A stretch of 64,000 bases of DNA, taken from the NCBI GenBank assembly GCA_029204225.1, contig CM055099.1, positions 49,621,294 to 49,685,293 of the forward strand, in the 5' to 3' direction. The notes beneath the pieces are model-generated. The model was not told the origin of the DNA and ran no database searches. It worked only from the letters and a program-made list of their open reading frames with translations. Source of the stretch: Diphasiastrum complanatum. Taxonomy: Eukaryota; Streptophyta; Lycopodiopsida; Lycopodiales; Lycopodiaceae. The position numbers and the translations under genes are program-made. Below are positions 43,200 through 55,089 of this stretch, one piece after another (the first letter of the stretch is position 1; each line of letters begins with the position of its first letter).

Positions 43200-44338
43200 C
43201 TATGAGGATCACCTCTGATATCTTGCTAAAAAGCACCAAAAGGCTAGATTATGGAGCCAAATCACCCACCCAACTAGAAGCTAAAAATCACCCACAATAA
43301 CTTCACCTTTGACCCCTAATAAATGAATGCTAGGGAGGAGAAGATTATGGTAACAAACAACTAGAATCTTAAAGTGTGGGATGGATATAGGTGCTTGTTG
43401 CCTACAAGATGCTTGTGCATATGCCATGCAAACCTTAGCACATTGCTAAAATCCACTACAGTTACTATTGATAGCACTCACCGTGCATATAGTTGTCAAA
43501 CACCATGCACTGCTCCACATATCATCATTGAGTGTTTGGGCCCTCTCAAAGTTTTAATTACATGATTGGCCAAATAACTAATAATCTTGAACACTGAAAT
43601 AAATTTGGTAGTAAAAGAAGTTGAAGATCCAATTAATGCACCAATATAACTATGTTTGTAATTGGCAGACAATCATATGCTTTTGAGATCTCAAAATCTC
43701 TTATTTATGATGTTCTTACACAATTGTTGCAATAAGTAGTGGATTCTATCTACAAGAAATTTACGACTTTTTATAGTTCAAAATTTTCCCAAGCATTAAA
43801 AATCACAATTTTACCTAAATTCCACTTTGGATCAAACATTAGTCTGGTTAGTCTCCAAACCAATTTCACAACAATGTCCCTAAGAAATGTACTCCAAAAC
43901 AGGTTTATAAAAATAATACCAAAGACTAGTACTACACAGGTGATCTAATGTTGTGAAACATTAACTAAGAGCACCAAATTTGATCTTTAGACTATAATCG
44001 AATACATCAGTCCTCTTGATTATATTATTCTGAAAAGTATAAATTTAATAACCTAACGTCACATATTAGTATTTTGCGTAGTCATCAATCAAATATAAGC
44101 ATAAAGCACCAAGTACAGTAAATAAAGGTTGTCAATTGCATTCAAGTTTGTTCCTGTTTGATCTTGTAATGTCCCTACAATATGATTATGCATCCACACT
44201 CGAAGAGGAAGCTCAACAAGTAAGAGTCTTACGAATGAAAACGAAACGAAGGTCCTTTATGCAGAATAAGAATGCAGGTAGCCAATGCAACTGCATATCT
44301 CGTACATGCATCTTAAGTTCAGGCTCAAGATGACATAA
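43200..44338. other. No gene recognised; possible LTR of element E, then gene 3' flank
   Basis: The first few hundred bases could be E's LTR. The rest is AT-rich DNA downstream of the DUF1648 gene, with no coding frame of note. Confidence 0.4.
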
Positions 44339-46059
44339 TCAGTCTAACAGAGGTTCACTACCAACGTCAGCGGAAGAGATGAAGTACGAGTAGAAGAATA
44401 CATAAATGTAGGGGCCTAACCACAAAATGAGGACCCCAATTAAGAAAACAAGTCCTTTAGGAACAGCCAAAGAGAATATCAGTAAAATGATTCCGAAAAT
44501 GACAAAGACCCAACCTGCAGGAAAAACAACCATTGTCAGAAAGATTCATAGTAGAATTTTTACAGACTTAGATGCAGTTCAGCAGTATGGAATTTCTCAC
44601 ACCTGTGTGATCATGAGTGTTTTTCCAAATAGTTGCATTAGATAATGTCCAAGGCGTAAGAATTCCTACTGCTGAGTTTGGCTCCACGTACTGTAAAATT
44701 CACAAAAGACAAGAATCATGTGTATAGTATAGCCCTCAAAGGCATGCAAAATTCTGCTGTTTAACTGCATTTCCACAGTTCTATTTCATACTTGACAAAT
44801 CTAAAAGTAAGACTACAAGCAATAACATCGGAACAGGACTTGAACGAATTAGATGGGGATGGCATACCCATAGATTATATCCAAGCCAGATAAGCAACCA
44901 TAAAGCAATGCTAGCCGCAAAAATGTGAGGATGAAAGTCATGGCTAACACTTGTAGCAGATTCCAAGATCACAAAGTTCTGCACAAAGAAGAGGAAGAGA
45001 GCTGGAAGACCGATAATGTGAGCGACTGCGTGCTTGGATTCTCCTCTGCAACCACAGATTCAACATAACAAACAGAAATTAAGATGAAAATTTTCATACA
45101 ATGAACTGCAATATGTATCAATTGGCATTTCAAAGTTAGACTCAAGTTCCACAACAATAAGCTTCTGAATAATAAGCCAGATGAGAAAACTGACACTTTG
45201 ATTTAGCACGTATGGTTTTGTAGATAGATAAAGATCTTTAAGTGACAGTTTAAATCCAATTTTCATCTACAGAATCTTTCAGCCCTACTCTGGTTTGATA
45301 AATAGAACAAATCTTAAGCACCAGATTGAGTTTGTCTTCTGACTTGTGCCAAACAGAGGAAAAATGTGAAGAACTGCAAGGAAATATCAATACATGTGTG
45401 GCAGAGAAGAAAATATTTTAAAGCAAATGGAGTCAATCTGTGAGCTGAAGGGCTATCCTTGAAGGATGCACAACACCTCCTGATTTATTGGGTCACTTCC
45501 CTCTTCACTGGATCAAGCTTTTCCTATCCTGTAACCAAGTCTTCAGATTAATATTTTCCTCTTCACTGAATCAAGCCTTTATCTATCCTGTAACCAACTC
45601 TTCAGATTAATATAGGGGCATTTCACCTTCTCTTCTGTTTTCGGGAACAGAAATGTACCCAGCTACACTTTCTTTAGTTCCAACACGATCCCCAGCCATT
45701 GTATCCAAAGCATGAACATTGTTCGACTTGGATCCGAAATGCTTACCCATGTCTTTCCAGATTTGAGTTCCTCACAACGAGCTGGTAGATTATGTATGGG
45801 ATCAGGAACTGCAGCACTGGGAAGAGGAAGAGACCCAGCCATCTCGGAACCCACCAGATGGGATGCGCTGCATCATAGCCATTACCAAGCTCAGATATAA
45901 TAAAAAAGCTAGAAAACCTTGAGATGCTAATCAAAGGAAGAACATACCGTTTATATCCCACCACAGAGGCACCTGATCAGGCGTCACCTTCCACTTGAAA
46001 GCAGCTAAGATGATGCTGGTGATCGCCAGCACCGCCGCTAGCCCCACAGGATTGGTCAT
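44339..46059 (-). CDS. DUF1648/SdpI-like multi-pass membrane protein, five exons
   Basis: Complete gene on the minus strand. Exons: 46059-45948, 45867-45747, 45045-44868, 44690-44603 and 44514-44339. Introns are 80, 701, 177 and 88 bp, all GT-AG with matching phases 1, 2, 0 and 1, giving 224 residues to the TGA at 44339. Start: MTNPVGLAAVLAITSI at 46059. Exon 1/2 encodes VPLWWDINAHPIWWVPRW, the DUF1648 signature (P-x-H/W-W-D-x-x-G/A-x-P...W), as in bacterial SdpI-type proteins. Predicted membrane segments are near residues 6-22, 47-68, 85-105, 117-137, 168-184 and 188-212. The C-terminus is polar (SSADVGSEPLLD). No stop or frameshift is visible, so it is probably functional. The role is unknown in plants; SdpI is an immunity/signalling membrane protein in Bacillus (family knowledge). 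Intron 2 holds a 58-bp tandem duplication. This is the only intact host gene in the window. Confidence 0.85.
45500..45614. repeat. 58-bp tandem duplication in intron 2 of the DUF1648 gene
   Basis: Units starting CCTCTTCACTG at 45500 and 45558, about 90% alike, each ending TTCAGATTAATAT. Confidence 0.85.
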
Positions 46060-46690
46060 TCCCACAACACAATGAGAACTGAGGGAAAGATGCTAAGGAG
46101 AATAGAGACTTCGAATTTGCAAAGAAGCTTAGAGGTGGGTTACAACATCATCCTAATATACTCAATGACTTACAAGCATCTTCCTGATATACTCAATGTA
46201 TTCTTGCTTACCGTTCATGGAAGAAAGTGCAGTTACTCATTGCTCACTGCTCAGTGCTCACACTACTGCAGGTAACTACTAATAGCTATCTCTCTCACTA
46301 GGCTAGTGCAGGTAGCTACTCATAGCTATCGCTGCTGTTTCACAAATCGATGAGCATGTTGAGCATGTTCTGAATGCTCTGATGACAAAAAATACAGATG
46401 GCAAATACTAATGACACCCACAAACTGCCACCCGTCTATAATTTTCATGAAGGGTGGTGAGGGATTGCGAATTTGCAAGTGGCAAGGCACACATAAAAGG
46501 CCTTCAAGGTTTTAACAATGTGTCAATTGAAAGATAACGTTGATGAGCATTGCTATTTCTTTGGAAAGGTGATAGGAAAAAATACTATAACATTATACTT
46601 AGGAAAGTTTAATATGTCTAAGAAGTCTTTTACATAGAAATTGTAGTCACGGAGCTTAAAAGTCATTGCAAAGCTGAAAAGAAAGAAAAC
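46060..46690. other. 5' flank of the DUF1648 gene
   Basis: Noncoding; short direct repeats (TAGCTATC.., CAGGTA[A/G]CTACT) near 46265-46335. No clear TATA box was assigned. Confidence 0.4.
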
Positions 46691-46770
46691 CTCTCTCTCT
46701 CTCTCTCTATATATATAGAGAGAGAGAGAGAGAAAAAAAAGATAGAGAGAGAGAGAGAAAAAAAAAGGAG
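46691..46770. repeat. (CT)n-TATATATA-(GA)n palindromic microsatellite
   Basis: A CT array (46691-46708) and TATATATATA are followed by a complementary GA array, so the region can fold into a near-perfect hairpin; A runs and a second GA array follow. Confidence 0.9.
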
Positions 46771-47227
46771 AGTGTCCTTTCCATTCCAAGCCTCCTTTCT
46801 TCCCCTCTCCTAGTTACTCCCATCAGCCCTATGATCCTATAAAATGCTACCATATTTGTAATTGGCCCAACCCATAAAATAAAACTATGGGTTTTTAGAA
46901 CCTACATTTTTTGGCCCTATGTAGATTTTTAGGCATACCCATTTCAAATCTCGAGGCTGCCTCTTAAATGCCCCTTAATATGACTAATGGATTGGAGTTG
47001 ACCGGATTCACCCATAGATTCGAAAGGTTTTATGCTATTCTTTTTGCAAATTCATATCATCATCACATGTATATCCTAAAAACTCGAAGTCCATCACTCA
47101 TATAAGGTATACTAGTCTATATTTTTTCTTGAATAGTGAAAAACTAGTTCACTAAGATTAGCTCCACAATTTTGTACTCTAAAACATAAGTTTTTTTTTT
47201 TTCTCGAAGAAAATTAGCCATAGATTG
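46771..47227. other. No gene recognised
   Basis: AT-rich noncoding DNA between the microsatellite and the gypsy RT fragment. Confidence 0.4.
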
Positions 47228-48190
47228 CTTACAAAGTGATGCCATTTGGATTGTGCAACGCTCCCAGCACCTTCCAAGGGTGATGAGCTATGCCTTCAAA
47301 GATTTTCTACGAAAATTCCTTGAGATTTTCATGGACAAATTGTGTGTCCAATCCTCTTGAGCTTAACAGCTATCCTGCTTAGAGAAAGTGTTCATCCGAT
47401 GTCGATTATTCGACATATCTCTAAACCCGGCCAAATGCCAATTTCTGATCACGCACGTCATAGTGCTAGGCCATGTAGTTTCGAGGCATGGTATCGCTAC
47501 CGACGTCGACAAAATCCACACAATACTTGCTATGCCATAACTGAAAACTGTACATGAGGTATACATCTTTATGGAGCATTGCAACTATTATCGAAGTTTG
47601 TCCTGAACTTTGCTAAGCTGGCCCGTTTAATATATCAAATGACCATCCAACTCGAATGGACAATCATAGCCACTAAGGCTTTTTAGAAACTTAAGAAGGC
47701 CTTAGTAACCGCTCCAATCCTTTGACTCCCTATCTGGACCATAGAATTCCATGTCCATACAGATGCTTCTAAATATGCCACAGGGAGTATTCTGACACAA
47801 CCTGGGGAGTACAAGATGGATTACTCGATTTACTTCGCCAGTAGGCAGTTGATTCCCGCGGAGACGAACTACACGACCACCGAACGAGAAGCGCTAGCCA
47901 TGGTATATAGTGTGAAGAAGTTCTGCCATTACCTACTAGCCAATCCCTTCGTCTTCTTCGTAGATCACCATGACCTACTGTATTTGGTAAATAGACCATG
48001 CATGACCGGACGGATCACTCGATGGCTGCTGCTTCTCCAAGAGTTCGACTTTAAAATAGTTGTTCACAAGGGAAAGCAACACTATATGGCCAATCACCTC
48101 TCAAAAATCTGTAACATTCACCCAGTTGCGAATGGCTCCCAAGCTGGCTATATCATCGTAGCCACCGACTACTTGACCAAATTGCCAGAG
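47228..48190 (+). pseudogene. Ty3/gypsy RT and RNase H fragment
   Basis: Plus strand: MPFGLCNAPSTFQ, then, across stops, an RT palm remnant (EIFMD.LCV near 47320), frames broken to about 47750. Then RNase H: FHVHTDASKYATGSILTQPG, FASRQLIPAETNYTTTEREA, FVFFVDHHDLLYL and IVVHKGKQHYMANHLSKI. Next comes GYIIVATDYLTKL, a piece of the integrase core joined directly, without the integrase zinc finger. A gypsy fragment with an internal deletion. It is distinct from the minus-strand gypsy at 13-17 kb (different RNase H text). Confidence 0.8.
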
Positions 48191-48250
48191 AAATTGGAAA
48201 ATCGGATAGATCAATCCCTTCAATTCTCTCGGTGTGTGCACTGCTGGTGA

Positions 48251-49140
48251 CTTACCAGGCGAACACAAGAATATAATAATTTTAGAGCTTCTAATGCGCG
48301 GTGGTAGCGGAAGCAATGAGCAGACAACCAGACAAATCAATTTGATAGTCAGACAGAACATGAAAAAGCATTGCAATATTGACACGAATTTGAATGCAGA
48401 ACCAAACAGAGCTATAATCAGATTAAGTATAACGAAATATACAAGTCAATAATGCAGGTGACCACAAAACAATAGCAGACGTAACCACGTGTTTCATAAA
48501 GCTAATCACAATATGTGAAGGTTATGAACCTATTACTGACAATCTGTCTGAAAGAAAGAATTGATGTGTGAAAGCATTTACAATGTCTATCTTACATGTT
48601 ACAAATCATGCTTCATTCTCTATCTCTTTGAATATTGAAAAGGTATTCACTATATACACAAATTATACAGGTGTGTAGATGAAGAAGGTACAAAAGTGGT
48701 TGTGCTGTTTGTAGGAGATCGTGGGTGGCTGCTGTCGTTGTCAAATCTGATTGCACAGTGCATAGAACGAGCGTGAGGAGGCTGTGACATCGGGCTTCGC
48801 TAAAATTGACGCTAGTGAAAATGCGAAAATTGCGACACTTTGTCCCATTTTTTGCCTGTCATAAATTGCGTGTAAAAAAAAATGCAGACTGTGCAATTGT
48901 CACTTTTTTGGAAGTGTCGCAAAACACTTAGTTGCTCAGGATGGCCCGAAGGTGAAAAGGCAACACTGTCAGGTTTTTCAGTGACAGTGTTGAGTTTTTC
49001 GCTCGTGAAAATTCTCGAGTAAAAATGTAGACTGTAGCGACAAACAATTCAAATATGCAGATTGTGAGACAACACAAGTAAACATGCAACAACATGAATG
49101 GAGGCAGATTAACATAGGATTTAGGAGAGTAGAGGAAATC
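48251..49140. other. No gene recognised
   Basis: Noncoding. Contains TTGCGACAC and GTGTCGCAA motifs around 48820-48920, and similar CpG motifs as in the copia C LTR. Confidence 0.35.
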
Positions 49141-49149
49141 CAACACCCC

Positions 49150-49980
49150 ACCTTAATATGGATCCATAACTACCTTGTTGACGAATATTCAACCAGCGCA
49201 AAGAAATATCAAATTGGCTTATTCGACACGAAGAAGGCATGTTGGTGAGGACATAATAGTGTATATACAAGCCAAACCTTTTACGATGAATTTTATTTTC
49301 ATCAAATCACTTGGTTTGTCATCATATTCTGTTTTAATCGGACGACCTTGGCTTTATCAGGCTAATGCAAGTGTACAATGGAAGTCTAGAGAACTGAGAT
49401 TCTAGTCTGGTGAGCAAAGAAATCATGATAAACCATAAGAACATATTATTACCTGGAGTCATGATAGATATGAAGGTGAGACTCCTCTGAGTGACACTAG
49501 TTTCACTTTAGAAGATTCTTCTTATGATCTTAATATATTCTCTAAAGAATCAGATATTGATGTAAATTATTTCGAATTCTACTAGAATAATGATTCATCG
49601 GAGGACGAAGAAGAATTCTTTGAGGTTTGCAATGCAAATCCTAATATTAGTGAATCAGAAGCGGTAGACCTGAACTTTGAAAATCCTGATGCAAATGATG
49701 AGGATTCAGATGATGAATTTGAAGAATCTGATCAAGAATTTGGTGAAACAGAATAGGCTGATAACAAAAATAAATCTATGGAGTCAGCCATGCGTGAGAT
49801 TTATGGTCATACCCAAGCCAACATGACGGAAGGTATAATTTTGTCCGATTCTACAGATCTAATTGAACTAGCATCCGGAAGATTTGTGCATGTTTTGAAG
49901 TCCCTTGGAGAGATTGAATTAGCAGAATTTACTGGAAAAAAAAAAACATTTGGCGGGAGCCAAAATGTGGTTTGCTTCTA
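49150..49980 (+). pseudogene. Ty3/gypsy protease end and acidic region
   Basis: Plus strand 49175-49405: AKPFTMNFIFIKSLGLSSYS and VLIGRPWLYQANASVQWKSR, the last strands of a gypsy-type aspartic protease (ILLGRPWL). The DSG active site is not present. After stops comes an acidic stretch (49600-49755; DEDSDDEFEESDQEFGETE) and a 67-codon frame (49778-49981) reading MREIYGHTQANMTEGI and FVHVLKSLGEIELAEFTG. This is a fragment of pol before RT. Confidence 0.6.
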
Positions 49981-51170
49981 AACTAGAGGTCGACTTCCTT
50001 TTTTCTTTTGTGTGAGAGAGAGAAAAAGAGATTATAGTTGGGAGTGAGAATGAGATGGGGATGAATGTGAGTGAGAATATTGATAGTGTTTAGGGTTTTT
50101 AGTTCATTGATGGATGTTAATAGTATGTGTTCTGTGATCATAAGTTTAAAGATCTTTTTTTTTGTGATGTAGGCTTGGATATGAAAAATGAAAAAAGAGC
50201 TTTCATTGCAAAGGATTGAAAGATCAAGTGCATGCAAAAGGAAAAGCAAAGATTGCAAAACAATGGAGATACAATAATAAAGGTAAATTCACATTTATTT
50301 TGATTCATTTGATATTTAGTTGATAACTTAATGTGTTATCTATTGATGCATTATATTGTGCTTTCCATTACTTTCTATTGTGCATTCTAGCATGCAAATC
50401 ATGTGCTAAAATAGATACATTGCATTGAATTCATCAATAGGAGGGTCCCCCACATGGGCTTGCATGCTTTAAATGTCATTCATACAAGTCATAATCTTTT
50501 CTAGATTTTATGAGAATATTTTATTGTAGGATTTGACATAAAATCTTACATAAAATATATTTTTTAATATGATGGAACATAAAAAATCAACTCAAAGATC
50601 ATTATGGTAGTATTTAATTGTTAAAACTAGTTTTATATTGTTATAAATTTTATTTTCTTGAGATTTGACATACAAGACAAAATCATGAGATAAAAAATAG
50701 TACATATTGTTATTAAACAAGCAATTTGACAAGTTTTTTTTAAGGATTTTCTAACATAATATTATGTCAAATCGGTGATGTCATAAAAAATTTAGTTTAT
50801 TGATAGTCTAGGTGTCATAGATTTGATATAATTTGATGACATAATTATATGGTCAAATAGAAAATTTTGCTTTTGTCATGTGACCTCTTAAATGGTTGCA
50901 TGGGATCATTTAGATTCATGATCAAAAGCATTTATGTTATATTGAAGATCTTAGTGATATGTGACCTATATGGTATATCTTTTTGATTGTTGACGTGTGA
51001 CCTATATAACCTTATATGAAATCATAGTAATTAGTTGAAATATCATTTAGCATTGTAGTAAAATTGATCAGTGTTGTGCTAGCTAGTATATGATGAAGAA
51101 ACAAAATGTTTCTAGTGCCAAAGTCTTGCTAGCTCTCCACTCTGATTTTGACTAAAAAGACACAAGAAAC
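49981..51170. other. No gene recognised
   Basis: Very AT-rich; no open frame or repeat of note. Confidence 0.45.
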
Positions 51171-51192
51171 AAAATTGTTCGCGAACAATTTT
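51171..51192. repeat. Perfect 22-bp palindrome
   Basis: Arms AAAATTGTTCG and CGAACAATTTT meet at a central CGCG. The core GTTCGCGAAC also occurs in fragments in the copia C LTR. Confidence 0.9.
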
Positions 51193-51486
51193 GTGACACA
51201 CGACACAAAAAGGTTTTGCAACACAAAATTGTTCTTGCTCCACGATCGACCAAGAAGATCAGCCAAGTACCAAGGGGTACAAGTATTTGATCAGATATCA
51301 TGACATCAGCAGAAGTACTCTAGATCGTGGCTAATCTGCCACTCTTGTAATTCACAATTAGTTGTAGATGTTTAATCTTTCTAATTTGAAAGTTACACAA
51401 TGTGACACAAAAAAGTTATTGAACTATATACTTTCAGTTTGATGTATAATACAGTAAGAAAAGGAAGACGAAAAATACAGAATACA

Positions 51487-52378
51487 TGTCCGCTTGTGAG
51501 CGAGACAATTTTGTAGAGGATCTGTAGATCCAGAATTTTGCTAGTAAGCGAGACATTATTTTGAGAGAACTGTATTTTTCTCATGCTAATGCATTGTGTG
51601 AATCTGTCACACAATGCTTGAAAAAATCAGAAGATCAATAGATAATATTGTAGCTTTATGCACATATTATTATTGTATGATCTAGAATATTTGTCTGCTA
51701 CTATTCGTGTATCTGATTCACCTGTTTATTCAATTCCACACATTGGTTTGATTTTGTTGAATGCTATATTAATCTGTTAGCGTAGATCAACAGTGTCTGT
51801 CTACACTCTGAAGGATTGTAGCAATGATATAGCCGGCAGTGACCAACAATCATATCTGAATTTCTGATGAATTGATTTTGTTCACGAATGCTTTCGCTTT
51901 GCGTTTCGTTTCGCTTCGCTTCGCTTCGCTTCGCTTCGCTTCGCTCTGCGATCACTTGGCTATAAGCGTAAATCAATTTGAGAGCTCACTTAAGTTTCAT
52001 TTTGTTTCGCTTCATTTCGTCTCGTTTCATTTCGTCTCGTCTCGTCTTGTTATAGAGCCTGATTGATCTTTTCGTGAATTCTTCTCTTTCGTCTAATTTT
52101 GATTCGTTTTGTTTCGTTTCGCGATCTCTATGCTTCCAGCATGAATCGCTGTCAGAGCTCGTTTAAGTTTCGCTTCGCTTCACTTTGTTTCGTTTTCGTC
52201 TAGATTTCGTCTCATTTCATTTTGTTGTGTTATAGAGCCTGATTGATCCAACACGAATCATTTTCGAACAGAAATAATTAGAGTTTCGCAAAACAGTTTG
52301 CGAATTGTTTGAGACTTTTATCAGTTTGTCACCAAAGTTCTAGCTGGAATTTGCATTTTTTTAGTGCACGGTTTTCCA
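51487..52378 (+). repeat. Element G 5' LTR
   Basis: 892 bp, TGTCCGCTTGTGAGCG...GTTTTCCA. It contains (TTCGC)n at about 51905-51945 and further TTTCG-rich stretches; an internal segment of about 200 bp looks duplicated relative to the other LTR. Confidence 0.75.
51900..52050. repeat. (TTCGC)n and degenerate TTTCG pentanucleotide array
   Basis: At least six consecutive TTCGC units, followed by [T/C]TTCGTC-type variants. Confidence 0.9.
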
Positions 52379-52492
52379 TTAGTGGTATCAGAGCCTACTT
52401 TGTCATAGTCTGACATAGCCGAAAAGCTATCAGATCCAAGAGGCTAAGCATTCAAACAAAGAACCATTAACAAGTGAAAAGAGTCAAAAGCA

Positions 52493-53122
52493 ATGGCTTC
52501 AATCAACAACATCCAATCCAAGATCTGTATAGTTCTGGATTCATCAGGATCTAACTTCTTAGCATGGAAGGTAAAGACCTCGCTAATACTAAAGGGAGAA
52601 GGATTATTCCCTTGGGTAGATGGCACCGAGGAGATGCCTACAACAACAGACAAGGAGCTATGCGAATGGAGGGAGAAGAATGACAAGGTAGTAGCTTTGT
52701 TATCATCATCCATCGAGGATAGCTTGACTCTTGACCTGGCTACACTCTCTAAAGCAAAGGAGATGTGGGAGACACTACTCATGAGATTTCAAACAAAATC
52801 ATGCAGTCAGATAATGATGCTTTAGGATCAGCTGACAAACCTGCAGTGGAATGACAAAGACCTCACTTCTTTTGTTAGGAAGATGAAGGATCTATTCCTT
52901 TCACTACACAATTCTGGAGCAAAAAATGCAGTGTCAGCAGAGAAGCAGCTCACTTATCTGTTGAGAGCCTTACCAAGATTCTTCCAGACAACCAGAACCC
53001 TGCTAGCAAATGATCCTACAATGACACTCGAAAAGGCAATTGTCGAGATTCGAGAGGAAGTCGAGACTCGAGAGCACCTTGATCACAAGACATGTCCGCT
53101 TGTGAGCGAGACAATTTTGTAG
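52493..53122 (+). pseudogene. Element G Gag, truncated
   Basis: ATG 52493: ASINNIQSKICIVLDSSGSN, FLAWKVKTSLILKGEGLFPW, then LTLDLATLSKAKEMWETLLM. A TAG at 52823-52825 (same frame resumes as DQLTNLQWNDKDLTSF), a frameshift near 52880, then AEKQLTYLLRALPRFFQTTR and TMTLEKAIVEIREEVETREH. The reading runs into the second LTR at 53093. No knuckle is present. It is homologous to the gag of copia C (41258-41518 and 35600-36054) and shows what C lost at the copia A insertion. Confidence 0.85.
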
Positions 53123-53781
53123 AGGATCTATAGATCTAGAATTTTGCTAGTAAGCGAGACATTATTCTGAGAGAACTGTATTTTTCTCATGCTAATGCAC
53201 TGTGTGGATCTGTCGCACAATGCTTGAAAAAATCAGAAGATCAATAGATAATATTGTAGCTGTTATGCACATATTATTCTGAATAATTGTATGATCTCGA
53301 ATGAATATTTGTCTGCTACTATTCGTGTATCTCACTTGTTTATTCAATTCCGCACATCGGTTTGATTTTGTTAAATGCTATATTAATCTATTAACGTAGA
53401 TCAGCAGTGTCTGTCTACACTCTGAAAGATTGTAGGAATGATATAGCCGGCAGTGTCCAGCAATCATATCTGAATTCTTGACGAACTGATTTTGTTCGCG
53501 AATGCTTTCGCTTCGCTTTGCTTCTCTATGCTTCCAACATGAATCAATATCAGAGCTCATTTAAGTTTTGCTTCACTTCGTTTCGTTTCGTTTCGTTTTC
53601 ATCTAGATTTCGTCTCATTTCGTTTCGTTGTGTTACAGAGCCTGATTGATCCAACACAAATTATTCTTGAATAGAAATAATTCGAGTTTCTCGAAACTGT
53701 TCAAGAATCGTTCGAGACTTTTATCAGCTTGTCACCAAAGTTATAGCTGGAAGTTGCATTTTCTTAGTGCACGTTTTTCCA
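53093..53781 (+). repeat. Element G 3' LTR
   Basis: 689 bp, homologous to 51487-52378 with one long gap. Ends ...TTTTTCCA. Confidence 0.75.
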
Positions 53782-55080
53782 TCATATAATTGATTGACAT
53801 TGTCCAATTGCTCGCCTTTTCTTTTCAATTTGAGGAACATCATCTTGCATACAAAGCAACCATAGATAGAAAGGGCGAATGCATATTGCTCGTCACGAGA
53901 TACCATGGCACACTAGGCCAATCCAAAGAGATTTATCCCTAACCAACTCAAGACAAGTATAATTAATCAAATGAGTGATTGAGTGGAAAATCAATCAATT
54001 GAGTATATGATTGATTGTTTGATTTTGATCATTCCATCTTGAAAGAAAGATTTAGTGAGATCATCACTCATCTTGGACAAGAGTTCAAACCGAAAGCTTT
54101 GAACATTGATTGCTATGTGGTCTTTAAATTAGTTGAGATAGGCCTGCGTGCACTATCTATTGATGTCTATCAGTATGAACCTCATTTTGATTGGTCGTCA
54201 TGTGTTGCCCACCCACGCAATTTTCTTACTAGCAATGTTACTAGAATATTAGGTTTTCATTAAGCACAACTAGAATATACATAGATCAGATGTTGGCATG
54301 TCTTTAACAAATTTTATTATATCTGTTCAGTACATACGATCTCATAATTATTACTTATGATATGGTATAGAGTAGCTGGCTACAGTGTGTATATGTCATC
54401 GACGATGTCATCATCATCAGATAGCGATTCATCTCATGATCGCAACAATAAGTATATATTGTTATTGATATTGACATCAATTGCACTTTATTTGTTATTT
54501 GAATATGAGTTTATAAGTTTTCTTGCAAATTTATTCTTACAATAACATTTGATTGGAATTATGAATTTTAGAGAAATTATCGTACCTCCACGTGATTTAG
54601 AGAAAGAAAAAAGAATTGAACTCTATCACAAAAAAAAGGAGCAAGCAAGACTAAAGTACAATGAACTACTATTGATTGGTTCATCTTCAAGCTCTTCCAT
54701 CAGTCGACGTAGACCGCCTATTGATCCATCACATGTATGTATATTGATTTATGTCATGATTTTTTTATTTGTAATAGTGATGTACTCCGATTTGGTTGAG
54801 GATTGTGATGTAGTGTATTGCTCTTTGGAAACCCAAGACACCACTCCATCACAAATGAAGGTTGCAAATGCACTAAATGTACAATGAGTATTTTGTCAAT
54901 TTTTGTCACATGTTCTCACTTGAATGACACTGAAAGAATTTGTGCCATTTGCAATTGGATTTGTTTACTAAAATGTTTACAGATCCAAAGGTCTAGAGGA
55001 TCTGTTTACTACGGTTCTTTTTCTTCTTGCTTACATGCTCATTCACAGATCAGAGTGCAGCCCAAATGAACATTCAGTAG
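53782..55080. other. Unrecognised short open frames
   Basis: Plus strand 54015-54263 (82 codons; LKERFSEIITHLGQEFKP) and 54549-54887 (112 codons; EKEKRIELYHKKKEQARLKY then SSSSSSISRRR). A Ser-rich start MSSTMSSSSDSDSSHDR with a following membrane-like stretch lies at 54393-54545. A minus-strand frame at 53906-53782 (DEQYAFALSIYGCFVCK) abuts element G. None is recognised; they may be scraps of a DNA transposon or exons. Confidence 0.25.
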
Positions 55081-55089
55081 AATCTACAG

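Larger units (their letters stand above)
51487..53781 (+). mobile_element. Element G: small copia derivative with gag only
   Basis: LTR-like repeats at 51487-52378 and 53093-53781 flank only about 710 bp. The primer-binding site TGGTATCAGAGCC starts at 52383. The gag fragment runs 52493-53092 and joins the second LTR without a polypurine tract. No pol is present. Target duplications were not found. Confidence 0.75.

Noticed and set aside
42889-43300. Plus-strand ORFs at 42889-43098 and 42971-43300
   Set aside because: Antisense to element E's ORF, leader and primer-binding site.
44339-46059. Bacterial contamination, because DUF1648 is mainly bacterial
   Set aside because: Four GT-AG introns with consistent phases and flanking plant retrotransposons.
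51764-52066. Repeat peptides (FASLR, SEAKR) as coding repeats
   Set aside because: Both strands give open frames because the (TTCGC)n microsatellite lacks stops; it is inside element G's LTR.
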